A DNA stretch of 64,000 nt from Pseudoalteromonas sp. SMS1 (GCF_021530565.1 NZ_JAKGBI010000016.1:1-64000); one strand, 5' to 3'. Counted from the stretch's first letter, positions 19,093 through 29,067 are shown. Program-made: numbers and translations. The notes: generated by a model from the sequence alone, not told the origin.

Positions 19093-19566
19093 ATGTTGAG
19101 AGTAATAAAGTGGGTTCTGCCGTGCTTCGTTTTTCATGCTGGCGCACAAGCAAAGGCATGTGACTCTATAGCGTCTTTGTCTTGGCTTGTTGGCCATTGG
19201 TATTCTGAAAGTCGCAGTCTAAAAATTAACGAGTCTTGGCAACAAGTGAGTGGAAAAACCCTTGAGGGTGCCGGTGAGACGTACTCCATCAAGAAAGGCA
19301 AAATGGTCAGTGCCGAAACTTTACGCATTGTCGAAATGTCTGGAGAGGTGTTTTATATTGCTAAGGTAGCGAGCAATGAAGCGCCTGTGGCATTTAAGCT
19401 GACACGTTGCGCAGCAAATACGGTGATATTTGAAAATCCGCACCATGACTTTCCTAAAAAACTACATTACCAAGCAATGGAAGAGGGGCAGATGACCGTA
19501 TTTGTTTCTGGAGAAAAAGGGAAGGCCTTTTCAATTAAATTTAGGCGCGAACACACGCGCCAATAA
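19093..19566 (+). CDS. Secreted DUF6265 protein
   Basis: A 157-residue protein with a signal peptide ending at about AGAQAKA. The mature part begins with LSWLVGHWYSES and contains NESWQQVSGKTLEGAGETY, ETLRIVEM and ENPHHDFPKKLHYQ. The order WLVGHW ... ENPxHDFPxxLxY is the mark of DUF6265, a lipocalin-like family of unknown function. ATG 19093 is preceded by AAGGAG at good spacing; the GTG at 19084 is less likely. It stands alone, so context gives no hint of its role. Confidence 0.8.
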   Translation: MLRVIKWVLPCFVFHAGAQAKACDSIASLSWLVGHWYSESRSLKINESWQQVSGKTLEGAGETYSIKKGKMVSAETLRIVEMSGEVFYIAKVASNEAPVAFKLTRCAANTVIFENPHHDFPKKLHYQAMEEGQMTVFVSGEKGKAFSIKFRREHTRQ

Positions 19567-20189
19567 ACCATTTAAAATAAAGGGGATAAGTGTGGTGCTG
19601 TACTAGAGTAAAGCTGTCTGAGACGCAATGGCCATTGAGCCTTGTGTACATATATTCTATGGTACTCGCGATTGAAAATCAGCGCTCACACAGATTGAAA
19701 CGTGATATTTAGAGCTGCTCAACCAGAGAGGGTGTTCTTATGTGCCTAACGAATAAAGCGCCACTAGGGGTTACATTCGCGACGAGCGTACTACTTCACG
19801 CGAATATGTTTTTTGAATATCAATTCACGCTTCAATAGGACGTGATGTGCAATGGTGTGTGTGCATATCGATGTCAGGACCGCACACTCATGGTGTATTG
19901 AAAAGAAAGAGTGCCTAACTATCCAAAAAGTGAGCACTTGAGTTAATTGGGCGCTAATCACCGACTTTGAAGTTATTGAGCTATGCGAAGATGTCGGTGT
20001 TTACATTAAAAACTAACATGGCGTAGCTCAACCTCTTTTAATCGGATTGGAGTAGTGTAAAAATAACCGAGCCTACTACGGTTCACGCTCTGAGATGACG
20101 AGGGCAATGTGAATCACGGTGCATTTGTCTGGCATGCATATCTTCATAGATCTTGTATCGTGTTGTGGCAAGTTAAAAAAGGAGAAGGA
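19567..20189. other. Intergenic region without recognised gene
   Basis: About 620 bp. No reading frame with recognisable content on either strand. The last part carries AAAAAAGGAG at 20175-20184, the ribosome binding site of the lipoprotein gene at 20190. Confidence 0.5.
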
Positions 20190-21149
20190 ATGCGACTGCT
20201 TAAGTTCAGCTTTTTTGGGGGACTATTGATTTTTTTGATCGCTTGCTCTGACAGCAATCAACTAGCTGACCCCAATTTTATACCACAAAATACACATAAA
20301 ACCTTTTCAGATAATAACAGCCCTGTTGTGTCTATAGATGAGGCACACAATAATTTTTTAACTGCAAATGGGCGGTATAGGCCGTTTAAGCAAGTGCTGG
20401 AGAGTGCCGGTTACACAGTTTGGCGGAATAAAAGGCGCTTTTCTTTAGACAGCTTACGTCCTGTTGATATCATTGTTATCGCAAATGCGTTGGATAGAAA
20501 AAGAAAGGACTGGCGTCCCCCATATACGGATGCTTTAACCACCAGTGAAGTATCAAGCATCAAAACATGGGTGTCTGAAGGTGGTTCCCTGTTTCTGATT
20601 GCAGATCATACACCTTTTCCGCGTATCATCGAGAATTTAGCGGTTGAATTTGGATTTGAATTCAGTAATGGACATGTCGGTAATGCCTTATTTCATATTA
20701 AGGACAAAACACTGGGTGCGCATGCGATTACTACAGGTGTTGAACATGGCAAAAATAAGCTTTTATTACCTGCCATGTTAACTGAAGTGGCCACAAGTAC
20801 ACCTCGCTCTAACCGAATAGCGCAGATCAAAACATTTGGCGGCGCGGCTTTTATTGGGCCTCCGGAGTCTGTGTCGTTATTAACACTGGGAGATGGGGCG
20901 TTTTCGACTGTTCCTGAAGTGCCTTTTCAAGTTAATTCTGATACTCCAAGATTGTCTGTGCGGGGTTGGAGTCAAGGCGCCGTATTGGAGGTTGGTAAAG
21001 GGCGTGTGGCCGTGTTTTCTGAAGGAATGATGTTTTCATCTCAATTAAATACCAATACGGGGAAGCCTATGGGTTTTACATCTCATGGTGCTGAGCAAAA
21101 TGAAGCGTTCTTGCTGAATGTCATGGCCTGGCTTGCTGGCGTCATTTAG
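20190..21149 (+). CDS. DUF4350-like lipoprotein
   Basis: A 319-residue predicted lipoprotein. An upstream in-frame start at 20109 exists, but ATG 20190 has AAGGAG in front and begins a lipoprotein signal (MRLLKFSFFGGLLIFLIAC, lipobox LIAC). The mature part contains DEAHNNFLTANGRYRPF, ESAGYTVWRNKRRFS, DIIVIANAL and WVSEGGSLFLIADHTPF. This glutamine-amidotransferase-like pattern resembles DUF4350 and GldG-like domains that bind without known catalysis. The C-terminal part includes GKGRVAVFSEGMMFS, also usual in such folds. The role is unknown; secretion or envelope-associated binding is likely. Confidence 0.72.
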   Translation: MRLLKFSFFGGLLIFLIACSDSNQLADPNFIPQNTHKTFSDNNSPVVSIDEAHNNFLTANGRYRPFKQVLESAGYTVWRNKRRFSLDSLRPVDIIVIANALDRKRKDWRPPYTDALTTSEVSSIKTWVSEGGSLFLIADHTPFPRIIENLAVEFGFEFSNGHVGNALFHIKDKTLGAHAITTGVEHGKNKLLLPAMLTEVATSTPRSNRIAQIKTFGGAAFIGPPESVSLLTLGDGAFSTVPEVPFQVNSDTPRLSVRGWSQGAVLEVGKGRVAVFSEGMMFSSQLNTNTGKPMGFTSHGAEQNEAFLLNVMAWLAGVI

Positions 21150-21273
21150 TCGTGCAAGTTAGCAGGTAAGCTGAGCATCACGCTATGTGCTTTATTCATG
21201 TGTGGCTGTTTCGTCTTACTCCGAACTTTTACTAAGCTAGTTATTTCCGTTTTGATTAGGTGTTTGTTTTTAC

Positions 21274-21654
21274 ATGATTAAAGCACTTTACTTAGGCATC
21301 ATTTATTTATTGCCAGTACTCCTACTACCACTTTGGTTAACCCATTTTCAAGGTGCATGGATAGTATTTTATATCCCATTTGGCTTTTTTTATGCAGCCT
21401 ACGTCTGGTTTAAGCCCACTCAAAATATGACAAAATATATCGTGGCAACGCCCCTCGTCTTTATGCTTAGTTTGTTATTATGTATTTTGATTCCAATCGG
21501 CTATAAATATGGTCTGGGTGCAGCGATTGAGTTTCTACCAGCCGTGCTCATTGTTGCAATACCGACAGGCTGTGTAATCGGTTTGACCTATGTCACCATC
21601 GCTTTACTTATTTTGAAAGCTTTTTCTAAATTTAATTGTGAGCTAAGAGGTTAA
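21274..21654 (+). CDS. Small integral membrane protein, unknown
   Basis: A 126-residue protein, mostly hydrophobic, with about four membrane helices (residues about 4-23, 28-46, 55-78 and 86-116). No family recognised. It follows the DUF4350-like gene by 124 bp in the same direction. No strong ribosome binding site is visible before ATG 21274, so the start is provisional. Confidence 0.6.
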   Translation: MIKALYLGIIYLLPVLLLPLWLTHFQGAWIVFYIPFGFFYAAYVWFKPTQNMTKYIVATPLVFMLSLLLCILIPIGYKYGLGAAIEFLPAVLIVAIPTGCVIGLTYVTIALLILKAFSKFNCELRG

Positions 21655-21857
21655 AGGTATCACCTCGTGAAATAAAGGCTGCATTTAATATGAAAACAGG
21701 ATGACTCATAGCATGGGTTTAGCCTGATTGCTTTCATCGAGTAGCACATATGGTTTCAATTTTATGGGCCGGATCCTTCCTAAAATATACCAAGTAAGAA
21801 ATAAACACCTTAGTTAAAGTGCGTATTCTGTTATTAACTGAATAAGGTATCGTTTTA

Positions 21858-23060
21858 ATGATTTCAAATAAACTTGCTGTCCCACCAGAGAAAATGATCA
21901 CCGTTGGTGGTTACGGGTGTTTAAAAGCACTGGAATATCTTGGTATTACTGAGGCAAAGCACTTTGTAAGTATGAGTTCGTGGACTCGTTCCAATACGAT
22001 GATGTGGATAGACAGGGAGGCAATGATTAGGAAGTGGGGGCTTAAGCATGGATATACAGGCGAAGGTGACTATGTGCCGAGCGGTATCGTCTCACAGTAT
22101 GTAGCAAGCGAGCTAATAAACAGATTTTCAAAAGAACAAGTAATGTTGCAGTGTTACGTAAATGAGATTAAAACATCGGTATGCGGAAATTTTGAGGTGA
22201 ACTACTATGATATTCGAAAAGGTAGATTTAATTCTTATATTACCGAAAATGTTTTTTTAGGCGATAGCCTTGGCAGTCCACAGCGATTAGTTGTGGAATT
22301 TGATGAACTCAGTTCAATTAAAAGAAAGCCAGATACCAATCTATATAGTTACGACTATGAATCCGTTTTGAATAACCAGGATACTCTTAATGAAATCATT
22401 CTTACCGGAGAAGTTGCTATAGTTGGTGCGGGGCCAACAAGTCTATGGCTTGTAAGGCAATTAGCTAAGCAAGCAGAAAAATTAAAACATCAGGTTAATC
22501 TTAAGTTATGCCTAAATCAGTTTGATATGGATAAATGGCAAGGTGGGATAAGCAATGGACAATGGAGTAAACAGGAAGTTTCAGACTATGATAAGCTGTT
22601 ACTGCTTCAAGCTCCCAGAGCAATGCCAGCGGAAATCGATGATTTGCTGCGCAGTAACTATCTGACGTATGAATTTGCCAATCACCTAAAATATAAATTC
22701 CTCAATTGCAATTTGGTAGGTGTGGGATCGCAAGCTGGGTTGAAATCAGCAGATGAACATTGGATACCCGTTACGCCAAGCACTCAAGATGTATCGGTCA
22801 TTGAATGTATTGGGCAACGCTCTAGGCGTAGCAATATTTGCAGTGCGCTTATCTCGAAAATGGAGCGAGTAGAATACGAACGTATGCTTCTGGGTTGGGC
22901 GTATAAGTCTGCAGCTGGAGGTTATATATTTACTTTACCTGACAGCGACGATACAGGGAATTTCTTAGTGAATATTGGCAAAAAGAATAACCTCCCCCCT
23001 TATTCAATTCAGAATATCGATGAAGCGATGAAAACGATTAAGAACTCAAAGGTATTCTAG
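21858..23060 (+). CDS. FAD/NAD(P)-binding-like protein, unknown
   Basis: A 400-residue protein. The clearest motif is in the middle: EVAIVGAGPTSLWLVRQL (residues about 186-203), a Rossmann dinucleotide-binding loop, followed by LNLKLC-like strand residues. The N-terminal half (VSMSSWTRSNTMMWIDRE, HGYTGEGDYVPSGIVSQYVA) resembles the substrate part of flavin oxidoreductases but has no GxGxxG of its own. A Rossmann motif starting so late is unusual for single-domain flavoproteins. It may be a divergent oxidoreductase with a rearranged order, or a protein that has lost its N-terminus. ATG 21858 has a weak AAGGT upstream. Genes around it give no pathway context. Confidence 0.6.
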   Translation: MISNKLAVPPEKMITVGGYGCLKALEYLGITEAKHFVSMSSWTRSNTMMWIDREAMIRKWGLKHGYTGEGDYVPSGIVSQYVASELINRFSKEQVMLQCYVNEIKTSVCGNFEVNYYDIRKGRFNSYITENVFLGDSLGSPQRLVVEFDELSSIKRKPDTNLYSYDYESVLNNQDTLNEIILTGEVAIVGAGPTSLWLVRQLAKQAEKLKHQVNLKLCLNQFDMDKWQGGISNGQWSKQEVSDYDKLLLLQAPRAMPAEIDDLLRSNYLTYEFANHLKYKFLNCNLVGVGSQAGLKSADEHWIPVTPSTQDVSVIECIGQRSRRSNICSALISKMERVEYERMLLGWAYKSAAGGYIFTLPDSDDTGNFLVNIGKKNNLPPYSIQNIDEAMKTIKNSKVF

Positions 23061-23888
23061 TACGGTGATTTAATAATATTATATCGTTTTTCTACAGGTT
23101 GGCTATTATTTGCCAACCAATGTTAATGGCTAATACATATTAAATCTGCTTTATATCAGTCGCATGAAAGAGGTCATAGCGTCTTTGTCGAGTCTGTCAA
23201 GGCAACAAGAAAGTAATTGGACTTGTTATTCCTCTTGGTGCTGATTACAGCACTTTGCTAGCTCGTTTTTTAGCTATCCCTTCTACTGGGCAGGGCTATC
23301 TGGCGCCTAACGGCAATGCCCTTATTACAATTAAAATTTTATTCCCCACTTAATAAATACTGCCCAAGCGCGCATATAATTTTCAAATTATGATTAAGTT
23401 ATGTCGTAAAGAGTCTAATTAAGTTGGTGCTTTTCATACTCTGTATTCATTCAGGAATAACTTTTTGCTTGTAATGTTTACACCTTGTATTACTATGGCA
23501 TCCTTTTTGTAAATTTTGCAACGATATATTGATGGTTGTCTTTTATAAAAAGATCAGTCTCAGCGCATGCTGCTGAGAATGCTAAAGATGCCAGTTTGTC
23601 ACTTTGTAATGATCAAATTGCTGATCTCAATCTATACAGGTTGCCAATTCAGCGCGTCAGCTAGCCATCTGAAGTAAAAATCTGAGCAATCATGAGTACA
23701 GCAATAAGCCTGAGGTCGATGAAAAGCGACTATCAGGCAACATTGTATTCATCTTCGTTGATGAAGTTTAGGTGTCACTGTAGAGCTTACTGAAATGAGC
23801 GCATCATCGATCGCAGATAATAGAATTTCAGTGTGTACTAGTGGGTAAATATTATAAAAAATTAAATGCTAATTGAGGAAAAACAAAG
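23061..23888. other. Long intergenic region, nothing recognised
   Basis: About 830 bp of AT-rich sequence without recognisable coding content on either strand. A short stem GGGCA ... TGCCC lies around 23289-23322. The end carries GAGG a few bases before the TTG start at 23889. Confidence 0.45.
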
Positions 23889-24746
23889 TTGAATTATAAA
23901 AAATTAATTCCGGTATTCTTGTCCGTATTACTATCGGCATGTGTAACAACACACCAAAGTGTCGCCCCTAATCAGACAAACTCAAACTTTAAAAAAGTCA
24001 AAGTCATGGAGAGAAAATCGAGCGAAGATATCTATCCAGAGCACTCTTATCCGGTTGGCGATTCAGGTTTTCAGCTAGTTCAAGCGGCTGGTGGCAGCGT
24101 ATTTCTAGGACCTGTACTTGGTTCTATGAACATTGCTAAAAACTCAAAAGAAGTGGCGCAATCTATTCAAGCGCTGACACTAATCTCTCCTTATGAGCTC
24201 GCAAAGAAAACACTACGCAATAATCATTTTACGTTGAGTAATGATGCCGTTTTGATGATAACGCCATTTATTTTTTTACAAAAAGGTGATGATGGCTTTT
24301 ACAGACTTTCTCTTGTCCACCATGTGAAAGATGCTGGGAATAAGTGGGTAGGGCGATATACCTACCATCTAGAGGAAGCGGTCAAGATTGACGACTTCCC
24401 GAGTGGGATTAGCACACCAGCGTTTGAATCCGCGTTTAATGTAGCCTCACAGAAATTAGTCGATTTAATGAACCTAGATTTTTCAGGTCAACTTCCGAAT
24501 GAAGGCGTATCTCACAATATTGGAAGCTTACACTTTGTGGGTGCCAAGATGGGAGGGATGGGAATTTATACGCAGCCAGAGGAGCTATACTTTCAAAATG
24601 CGAAAGTAATTCAAGAAACCGAGACGGATATCATCGTAAGAATGCAAGGGAACTATAATCTTGTTCAATTTATGGGGGGCCTGACATTTGGTGTGCATTA
24701 CTTTAAGAAGTCTTCTTTGCATAGATTGGAAGCAACAAACAAGTAA
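23889..24746 (+). CDS. Predicted lipoprotein, unknown
   Basis: A 285-residue protein starting with TTG at 23889, preceded by TTGAGGAAAAAC; no ATG fits the lipoprotein signal. The signal MNYKKLIPVFLSVLLSAC has lipobox LSAC. The mature part is mixed alpha/beta with no family I recognise; it includes LVQAAGGSVFLGPVLGSMN and a C-terminal GNYNLVQFMGGLTFG. It stands alone on the plus strand, convergent with the next gene. Confidence 0.7.
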   Translation: MNYKKLIPVFLSVLLSACVTTHQSVAPNQTNSNFKKVKVMERKSSEDIYPEHSYPVGDSGFQLVQAAGGSVFLGPVLGSMNIAKNSKEVAQSIQALTLISPYELAKKTLRNNHFTLSNDAVLMITPFIFLQKGDDGFYRLSLVHHVKDAGNKWVGRYTYHLEEAVKIDDFPSGISTPAFESAFNVASQKLVDLMNLDFSGQLPNEGVSHNIGSLHFVGAKMGGMGIYTQPEELYFQNAKVIQETETDIIVRMQGNYNLVQFMGGLTFGVHYFKKSSLHRLEATNK

Positions 24747-24876
24747 GAAAATTGATAAATAAATGCACACTGAATGTGCATTGAGCTATGTACAAGCGCT
24801 AGGTGCCTATTCGTGAGTCAGGCTTTGAATTGAGTGTTCAAAGCCTGCAAGCTCCTTGCGGTGCTGCTTTCTATGA

Positions 24877-24901
24877 TCAATAGAACGCATCGTTCTATTG
24901 A
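24877..24901. repeat. Perfect 11-bp inverted repeat
   Basis: TCAATAGAACG, loop CAT, CGTTCTATTGA. It lies between the convergent genes ending at 24746 and 24941 and could be a bidirectional transcription stop or a small palindromic element. There is no U-tract on either side. Confidence 0.55.
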
Positions 24902-24940
24902 ATGGGTGCATCGTCGCAAGGGTAAAGAAAAGGTTGCCGA

Positions 24941-25837
24941 TTAGTGGCAGTCTATCGTAATTGTATTCCAAGGGTTTGGACTGCCGTCGGCGTATTTATT
25001 ACATATGCCTTTTGCGAACAGGTTTTCTAGGTGATAACCAAAACTGGTGAAATCAATCAGATTGCCAAAGAAAGGAAACTGCCCATAGAATTGAAGTTCT
25101 CGTAGCATGTTGTCTAGATTGTAGTTGGTTTGCTCGGCGATAAAGCGCTGATCTATCTCTTTTAAATTGATTATACGAGAGTCGGGGAATCCCGGAATGA
25201 CAACATGTAAGTATTCTTCATCGTATTTACCATCAAAAAACGTCACGGTTTGCATCATTTCAGTGGGCGACAGTTGATTCATGGCGAGTTTGAAGTCGGT
25301 GACGACTAAAACTTCGCTGGTTAGATTTCGATTGACGTATATTTTCCCCGGTAAAATATCATGTAGCGCACGCATAACACCCTGTTCGTCGTCATTTACA
25401 CTCTGGGCAAGCGCATAATTGGGAAATCTGGCGTTGGTAAAACGCTGATAAGACTCTTTAACCATACCCATAAAAAACGCTACGGTTTGTTGGCGCGCAA
25501 TGGCATGCGCCTCCTCGTCCGTGAATCTTCGGGACATCAGTAGCGTCGCCTTTTTGCCCGCATAGAAACTGACTAGGTTTTGGGTCACCGAGTAAACAGC
25601 CGCATTGGATGCGTTCTTAGGATTTCCGCCTTGGTAGATTTTGCTTCCATTGGCAAAGTCAAAAATAGTACTTAGATCAAACCGTCCGTTTTCTTCATTT
25701 TGACGCGTATCAGCGTTCCACTGAAACAGATCGTGAGAAGCTAATCCAATCACACCAATATCTACGACACGGATTGGTTGTTTTGCTAAAGCGGGTACTG
25801 ACAGCAGTATAAATAGTAATACAGACACTAATTTCAT
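24941..25837 (-). CDS. Secreted protein, unknown
   Basis: A 298-residue protein with signal peptide MKLVSVLLFILLSVPALA, cleaved after ALA. The mature part starts KQPIRVVDIGVIGLASHDLFQW. Notable segments are FANGSKIYQGGNPKNA, FTDEEAHAIARQQTVAFFMG and a C-terminal GICNKYADGSPNPWNTI with two cysteines. No known family was recognised. Convergent with the lipoprotein gene at 23889 and divergent from the beta-helix gene at 26256. Confidence 0.7.
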   Translation of the reverse strand: MKLVSVLLFILLSVPALAKQPIRVVDIGVIGLASHDLFQWNADTRQNEENGRFDLSTIFDFANGSKIYQGGNPKNASNAAVYSVTQNLVSFYAGKKATLLMSRRFTDEEAHAIARQQTVAFFMGMVKESYQRFTNARFPNYALAQSVNDDEQGVMRALHDILPGKIYVNRNLTSEVLVVTDFKLAMNQLSPTEMMQTVTFFDGKYDEEYLHVVIPGFPDSRIINLKEIDQRFIAEQTNYNLDNMLRELQFYGQFPFFGNLIDFTSFGYHLENLFAKGICNKYADGSPNPWNTITIDCH

Positions 25838-26255
25838 TTAGTTATTTTCCTTTAATAAAAATGAGAATTATTATATTTACAATTCTATTGTGAATATATA
25901 TCGACTGTAAAGTTAAATTTAGGATATGAATTGTGGTGCGTATTTTTAATGATAGGAAACGATGCTGTCTACTATTAGCTTTGATTGTGGGAGCACGTCT
26001 ATCTCCCACTGTGAGTGAGGCGAAGTTCGCACTGGTTTAAGGGGGCTATGATTATTCTATTTGTCATAAAATAAGGCTAGCTCACCTGTGCGTTTACATT
26101 TATAAAATAATGCAAAGTTGCTATTAATCAGGGTTTTACTTGTTCTCGTAATGGTTACAGATGTCCGTTTATTTTGATAAAGTGTTGGCGGTAGCTTGAA
26201 ACTTAGTTGAGCTTCAGGCGAAAAGTAATCACTCAACAATCATGGATATTGCAAA
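25838..26255. other. Divergent intergenic region with a hairpin
   Basis: About 420 bp between divergent genes, so it should hold both promoters. GTGGGAG (25986-25992) and CTCCCAC (26002-26008) form a 7-bp stem. No recognised operator. Confidence 0.45.
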
Positions 26256-27863
26256 ATGGAACGTAGAAAGTTTCTCGGTGGCGCATTGACTGGCGCCGCG
26301 GTACTTGGATCGCTAAAAGTGCAGGCGACCACGACATCTGAACCTGCCTCGAATAACAAACATGCAGTAAATATTAGAGACTATGGCGCGAAAGGAGATG
26401 GCAAAGCTGAGACTTTGGCTATTAGTAAAGCCTTTGAAGCTGCTGCGGGTGGGTGCATCGAGATCACGGAAGGTATTTATCATATCGATGCAGAAGTATT
26501 TATCAGCTCTGATACTACCGTGATTGGTAAAGGTGGCGTGATTCTATTAGGTGGCAATGCCGCAACGTTGCGCCTGTTAGGTGTTGAGAATGTCACTTTA
26601 ACAGGGGTGATTATCGATGGAAATAGAACCGAGTGGAGCAGCAATCAGCAATATACTTTGCCGATACATGGCTGTTCAAATATTACTATCAGAGACTGTG
26701 TCGTTCATAATGGGGTGAACGCGGGCATCGGTGTTGGTCCTGGAGAGAGCCCGAGTAGGAATATCAAAATTCTTAATAATCATGTGCATAATATCGGTGA
26801 AGCAGGGCATAGCTATTTTGCTTATGGCAATGGTATCGCTGTCACTCATGGTGAAGACATACTGATTGACGGCAACTATGTGCATGATATTTATCAGGTA
26901 GGTTGTATCAACCTTGAAGGCACGGTACTGAAAAACATTACGGTCATTAATAACATCTGTCATACAACCACGGGTAACGCTGCGGGTATCAAGTGTTACG
27001 CAGGTGGTAATGATGTATCCGCAAAAAATGTGCACATCATCAATAATCAACTGCACAATATTGGCGATAGCAACGCTTCAGGTGTTGAGCCGACTATCTG
27101 GGTTGAAGCGGGGCATGGTGTGATCGTTGACGGCAACTTTATTTCGGATTGCCCGGGAACGGGTGCTGCGGGACGTATTCAAGTTACATCCGACTCTGCT
27201 TCAAGGGTCACGAACAACACCATTAGAGACTGTGACGGGGGGGCCATTTTCATCAATTCTGCTGAGGATATTCTGGTTGAAGGCAATGTAGTGAATTGTA
27301 CAGCAGGCACGACGTTATCAGGGCATGAGGTACCGTTATATGTTGAATCTATTTCATCTGGTGAAGGCAGTGTCAGGGTGGTTGGTAATGTCATCCGCGA
27401 TGCGCCTTATGAAAGTATTATTTTTAATGCACGTTCGAGCGGGACTTTAACAGGAAATACAATCGTAAGACCCAATCGAAAAAACACCAGCTTCTCATAC
27501 TCTATAGGCTCTCAAACAGGGTTTCAAAACTCTATTGTAGGTAATAACGTCATCGTAGATGATGGCAATTATCAAGGGAACTTCTTCTATAACTTTTCGG
27601 GCGCTGGTCATGCCGATATGATTTATCAGCCGGATGTATGGAAAGTGCCGAATATTGCTACTTTTCCGAAATATGACGTCAATGCGAATCCACATTTTAT
27701 TCAGTCAGAAATCGCCATCAAGCCAAATCCACCAACGCAAGGGGAAAATCAGGCTGGGCGTATGATGTTAACAACCAATATGACGAAAGGGTATGTTGGC
27801 TATGTATGTATTAGATCAGGCTCTCCTGGCGATTGGCAGCCTTATGGCGCTTTTGTTGTATAG
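26256..27863 (+). CDS. Tat-exported right-handed beta-helix protein (pectate lyase-like fold)
   Basis: A 535-residue protein with a twin-arginine signal (MERRKFLGGALTGAAVLG), so it is exported folded. Residues 38-60 (VNIRDYGAKGDGKAE) are the usual entry to pectate-lyase-3/GH28-type and phage-tailspike helices. From about 90 to 430 there are many rungs of the type N-I-T-I-x-x-N-x-V-x-N, typical of a parallel beta-helix. The last about 55 residues (GRMMLTTNMTKGYVGYVCIRSG) form a separate small domain as in tailspike-like proteins. A polysaccharide lyase or epimerase is likely, but active-site residues cannot be assigned by eye. Stand-alone gene. Confidence 0.8.
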   Translation: MERRKFLGGALTGAAVLGSLKVQATTTSEPASNNKHAVNIRDYGAKGDGKAETLAISKAFEAAAGGCIEITEGIYHIDAEVFISSDTTVIGKGGVILLGGNAATLRLLGVENVTLTGVIIDGNRTEWSSNQQYTLPIHGCSNITIRDCVVHNGVNAGIGVGPGESPSRNIKILNNHVHNIGEAGHSYFAYGNGIAVTHGEDILIDGNYVHDIYQVGCINLEGTVLKNITVINNICHTTTGNAAGIKCYAGGNDVSAKNVHIINNQLHNIGDSNASGVEPTIWVEAGHGVIVDGNFISDCPGTGAAGRIQVTSDSASRVTNNTIRDCDGGAIFINSAEDILVEGNVVNCTAGTTLSGHEVPLYVESISSGEGSVRVVGNVIRDAPYESIIFNARSSGTLTGNTIVRPNRKNTSFSYSIGSQTGFQNSIVGNNVIVDDGNYQGNFFYNFSGAGHADMIYQPDVWKVPNIATFPKYDVNANPHFIQSEIAIKPNPPTQGENQAGRMMLTTNMTKGYVGYVCIRSGSPGDWQPYGAFVV

Positions 27864-28100
27864 TACACGTACTCAGTCTACCTAGATAAGCTCGTACGTA
27901 AATAGTATTTCTTATTAGCATCCTGCATGAATAGCAGTGGCCAGCCGGTGCTTCGTCCCATCGGCTGTAGAAAGAGCAATTAAAACTGTCGTATATTTCA
28001 ATTAGGTATAGTTAATCCTCCACGGCTTATGTTAACTGAATAATACCTCATCTCTTGATTGTGATTTAAAGAACAAGTACATGTTTTTATTAATTAAATA

Positions 28101-28325
28101 TTGTTGATTTTCCCGCTAAACAGTGAAAGTGATTTTTATTGGTTTGATTTTTTGATACTTGGTTTTTACACTTTGTTAACTATTTTATTGGGAAGGGTTA
28201 GTCTGGGTTTTGAAAAAGCGATCATAACAGGGATATCGACTGGTTACTTGTTTGAACGTGTCAAAGCTGGATCTGCCAAGCTTATTGTTTATGCACAAAT
28301 ACGCTTAACCCGATACTATTTTTAA
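28101..28325 (+). CDS. Doubtful small membrane protein
   Basis: A 74-residue frame with one or two hydrophobic stretches (YWFDFLILGFYTLLTILLG), starting only with TTG and lacking a clear ribosome binding site. It ends 15 bp before the cupin gene start. No family recognised. It may be a small upstream gene or a chance frame. Confidence 0.3.
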   Translation: MLIFPLNSESDFYWFDFLILGFYTLLTILLGRVSLGFEKAIITGISTGYLFERVKAGSAKLIVYAQIRLTRYYF

Positions 28326-28340
28326 CAAAGGAATATGACT

Positions 28341-29036
28341 ATGTTTGATTCATTGTTGCGTTTATTATCCAACCGGTGCAGCCTGACTAAAACCACACTT
28401 GACCAATTTGTGTATGAGCAATGGCAGCAAGGAAAGCACTTCGGCCACGTTCCATTGCATGTTTTACCCAATTACAATTCGTATGAGTCTATTGCATGGG
28501 AAAAGATTGACTGCATGCTCACAAAGATTGTAAAACAGCAAGATGATGGTTTGTCATTTGGATTTGATATGTTCCCGCCAAAATCTGCTGCAAAAGGCGA
28601 CATGCATGTTCACCCTCTAAGCAGCCGTTTGATCTCGGTATTAGAGGGTTTTGGGACAGCAATCGTGCAAACTTGTACTGGGAAAATGGCTAAAAAGGAA
28701 GTTGGACCTGGTGATGTCATTTTGTTTCCGCACGCGACCCCACATTGCTTCTGGGGGGCAGAAAATAGGCCAATGGTCGTAGAGGTTTTACTGGGTCCAT
28801 ACGTACCCTTTGAACATCCACTACATACAGTTTGCCCTAAACAAGCCAAACGCATGGCGCAAATGTACCCAGAATTATTCAAGCCTTGTGAAGTTCATGA
28901 ACTGGATTCGATAGCGGCAAAAGTCAATGAATTGCAAAATCAAGGCTTAGTGGCATTGAATGAACACCAGGTGATGGATTGGGGGGACGAATTTGTGAGA
29001 GCTGCGGACGACGGCATAGAAATTCTAGAGGTTTAA
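28341..29036 (+). CDS. Cupin-domain protein
   Basis: A 231-residue soluble protein with one cupin barrel. Motif 1 is GDMHVHPLSSRLISVLEGFG (metal ligands HxH), and motif 2 is PGDVILFPHATPHCFWG (His ligand). The glutamate of motif 1 appears to be replaced. The C-terminal part is helical and uncharacterised. ATG 28341 is preferred over ATG 28335 because AAAGGA lies eight bases before it. Function unknown; cupins include dioxygenases, isomerases and sensors. Convergent with the M48 operon. Confidence 0.78.
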   Translation: MFDSLLRLLSNRCSLTKTTLDQFVYEQWQQGKHFGHVPLHVLPNYNSYESIAWEKIDCMLTKIVKQQDDGLSFGFDMFPPKSAAKGDMHVHPLSSRLISVLEGFGTAIVQTCTGKMAKKEVGPGDVILFPHATPHCFWGAENRPMVVEVLLGPYVPFEHPLHTVCPKQAKRMAQMYPELFKPCEVHELDSIAAKVNELQNQGLVALNEHQVMDWGDEFVRAADDGIEILEV

Positions 29037-29067
29037 CCAAATATAGCAAGAAGCCATCATTTTACAG

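Noticed and set aside
23240..23340. Possible integron attC site or terminator around GCCTAAC and GGGCA...TGCCC
   Set aside because: The arms are short and the required paired core sites (GTTRRRY with its complement) are not present; no integrase or cassette genes are nearby.
26676..27056. 126-residue minus-strand frame in the beta-helix gene
   Set aside because: It arises from the repeated rungs of the true gene on the plus strand.
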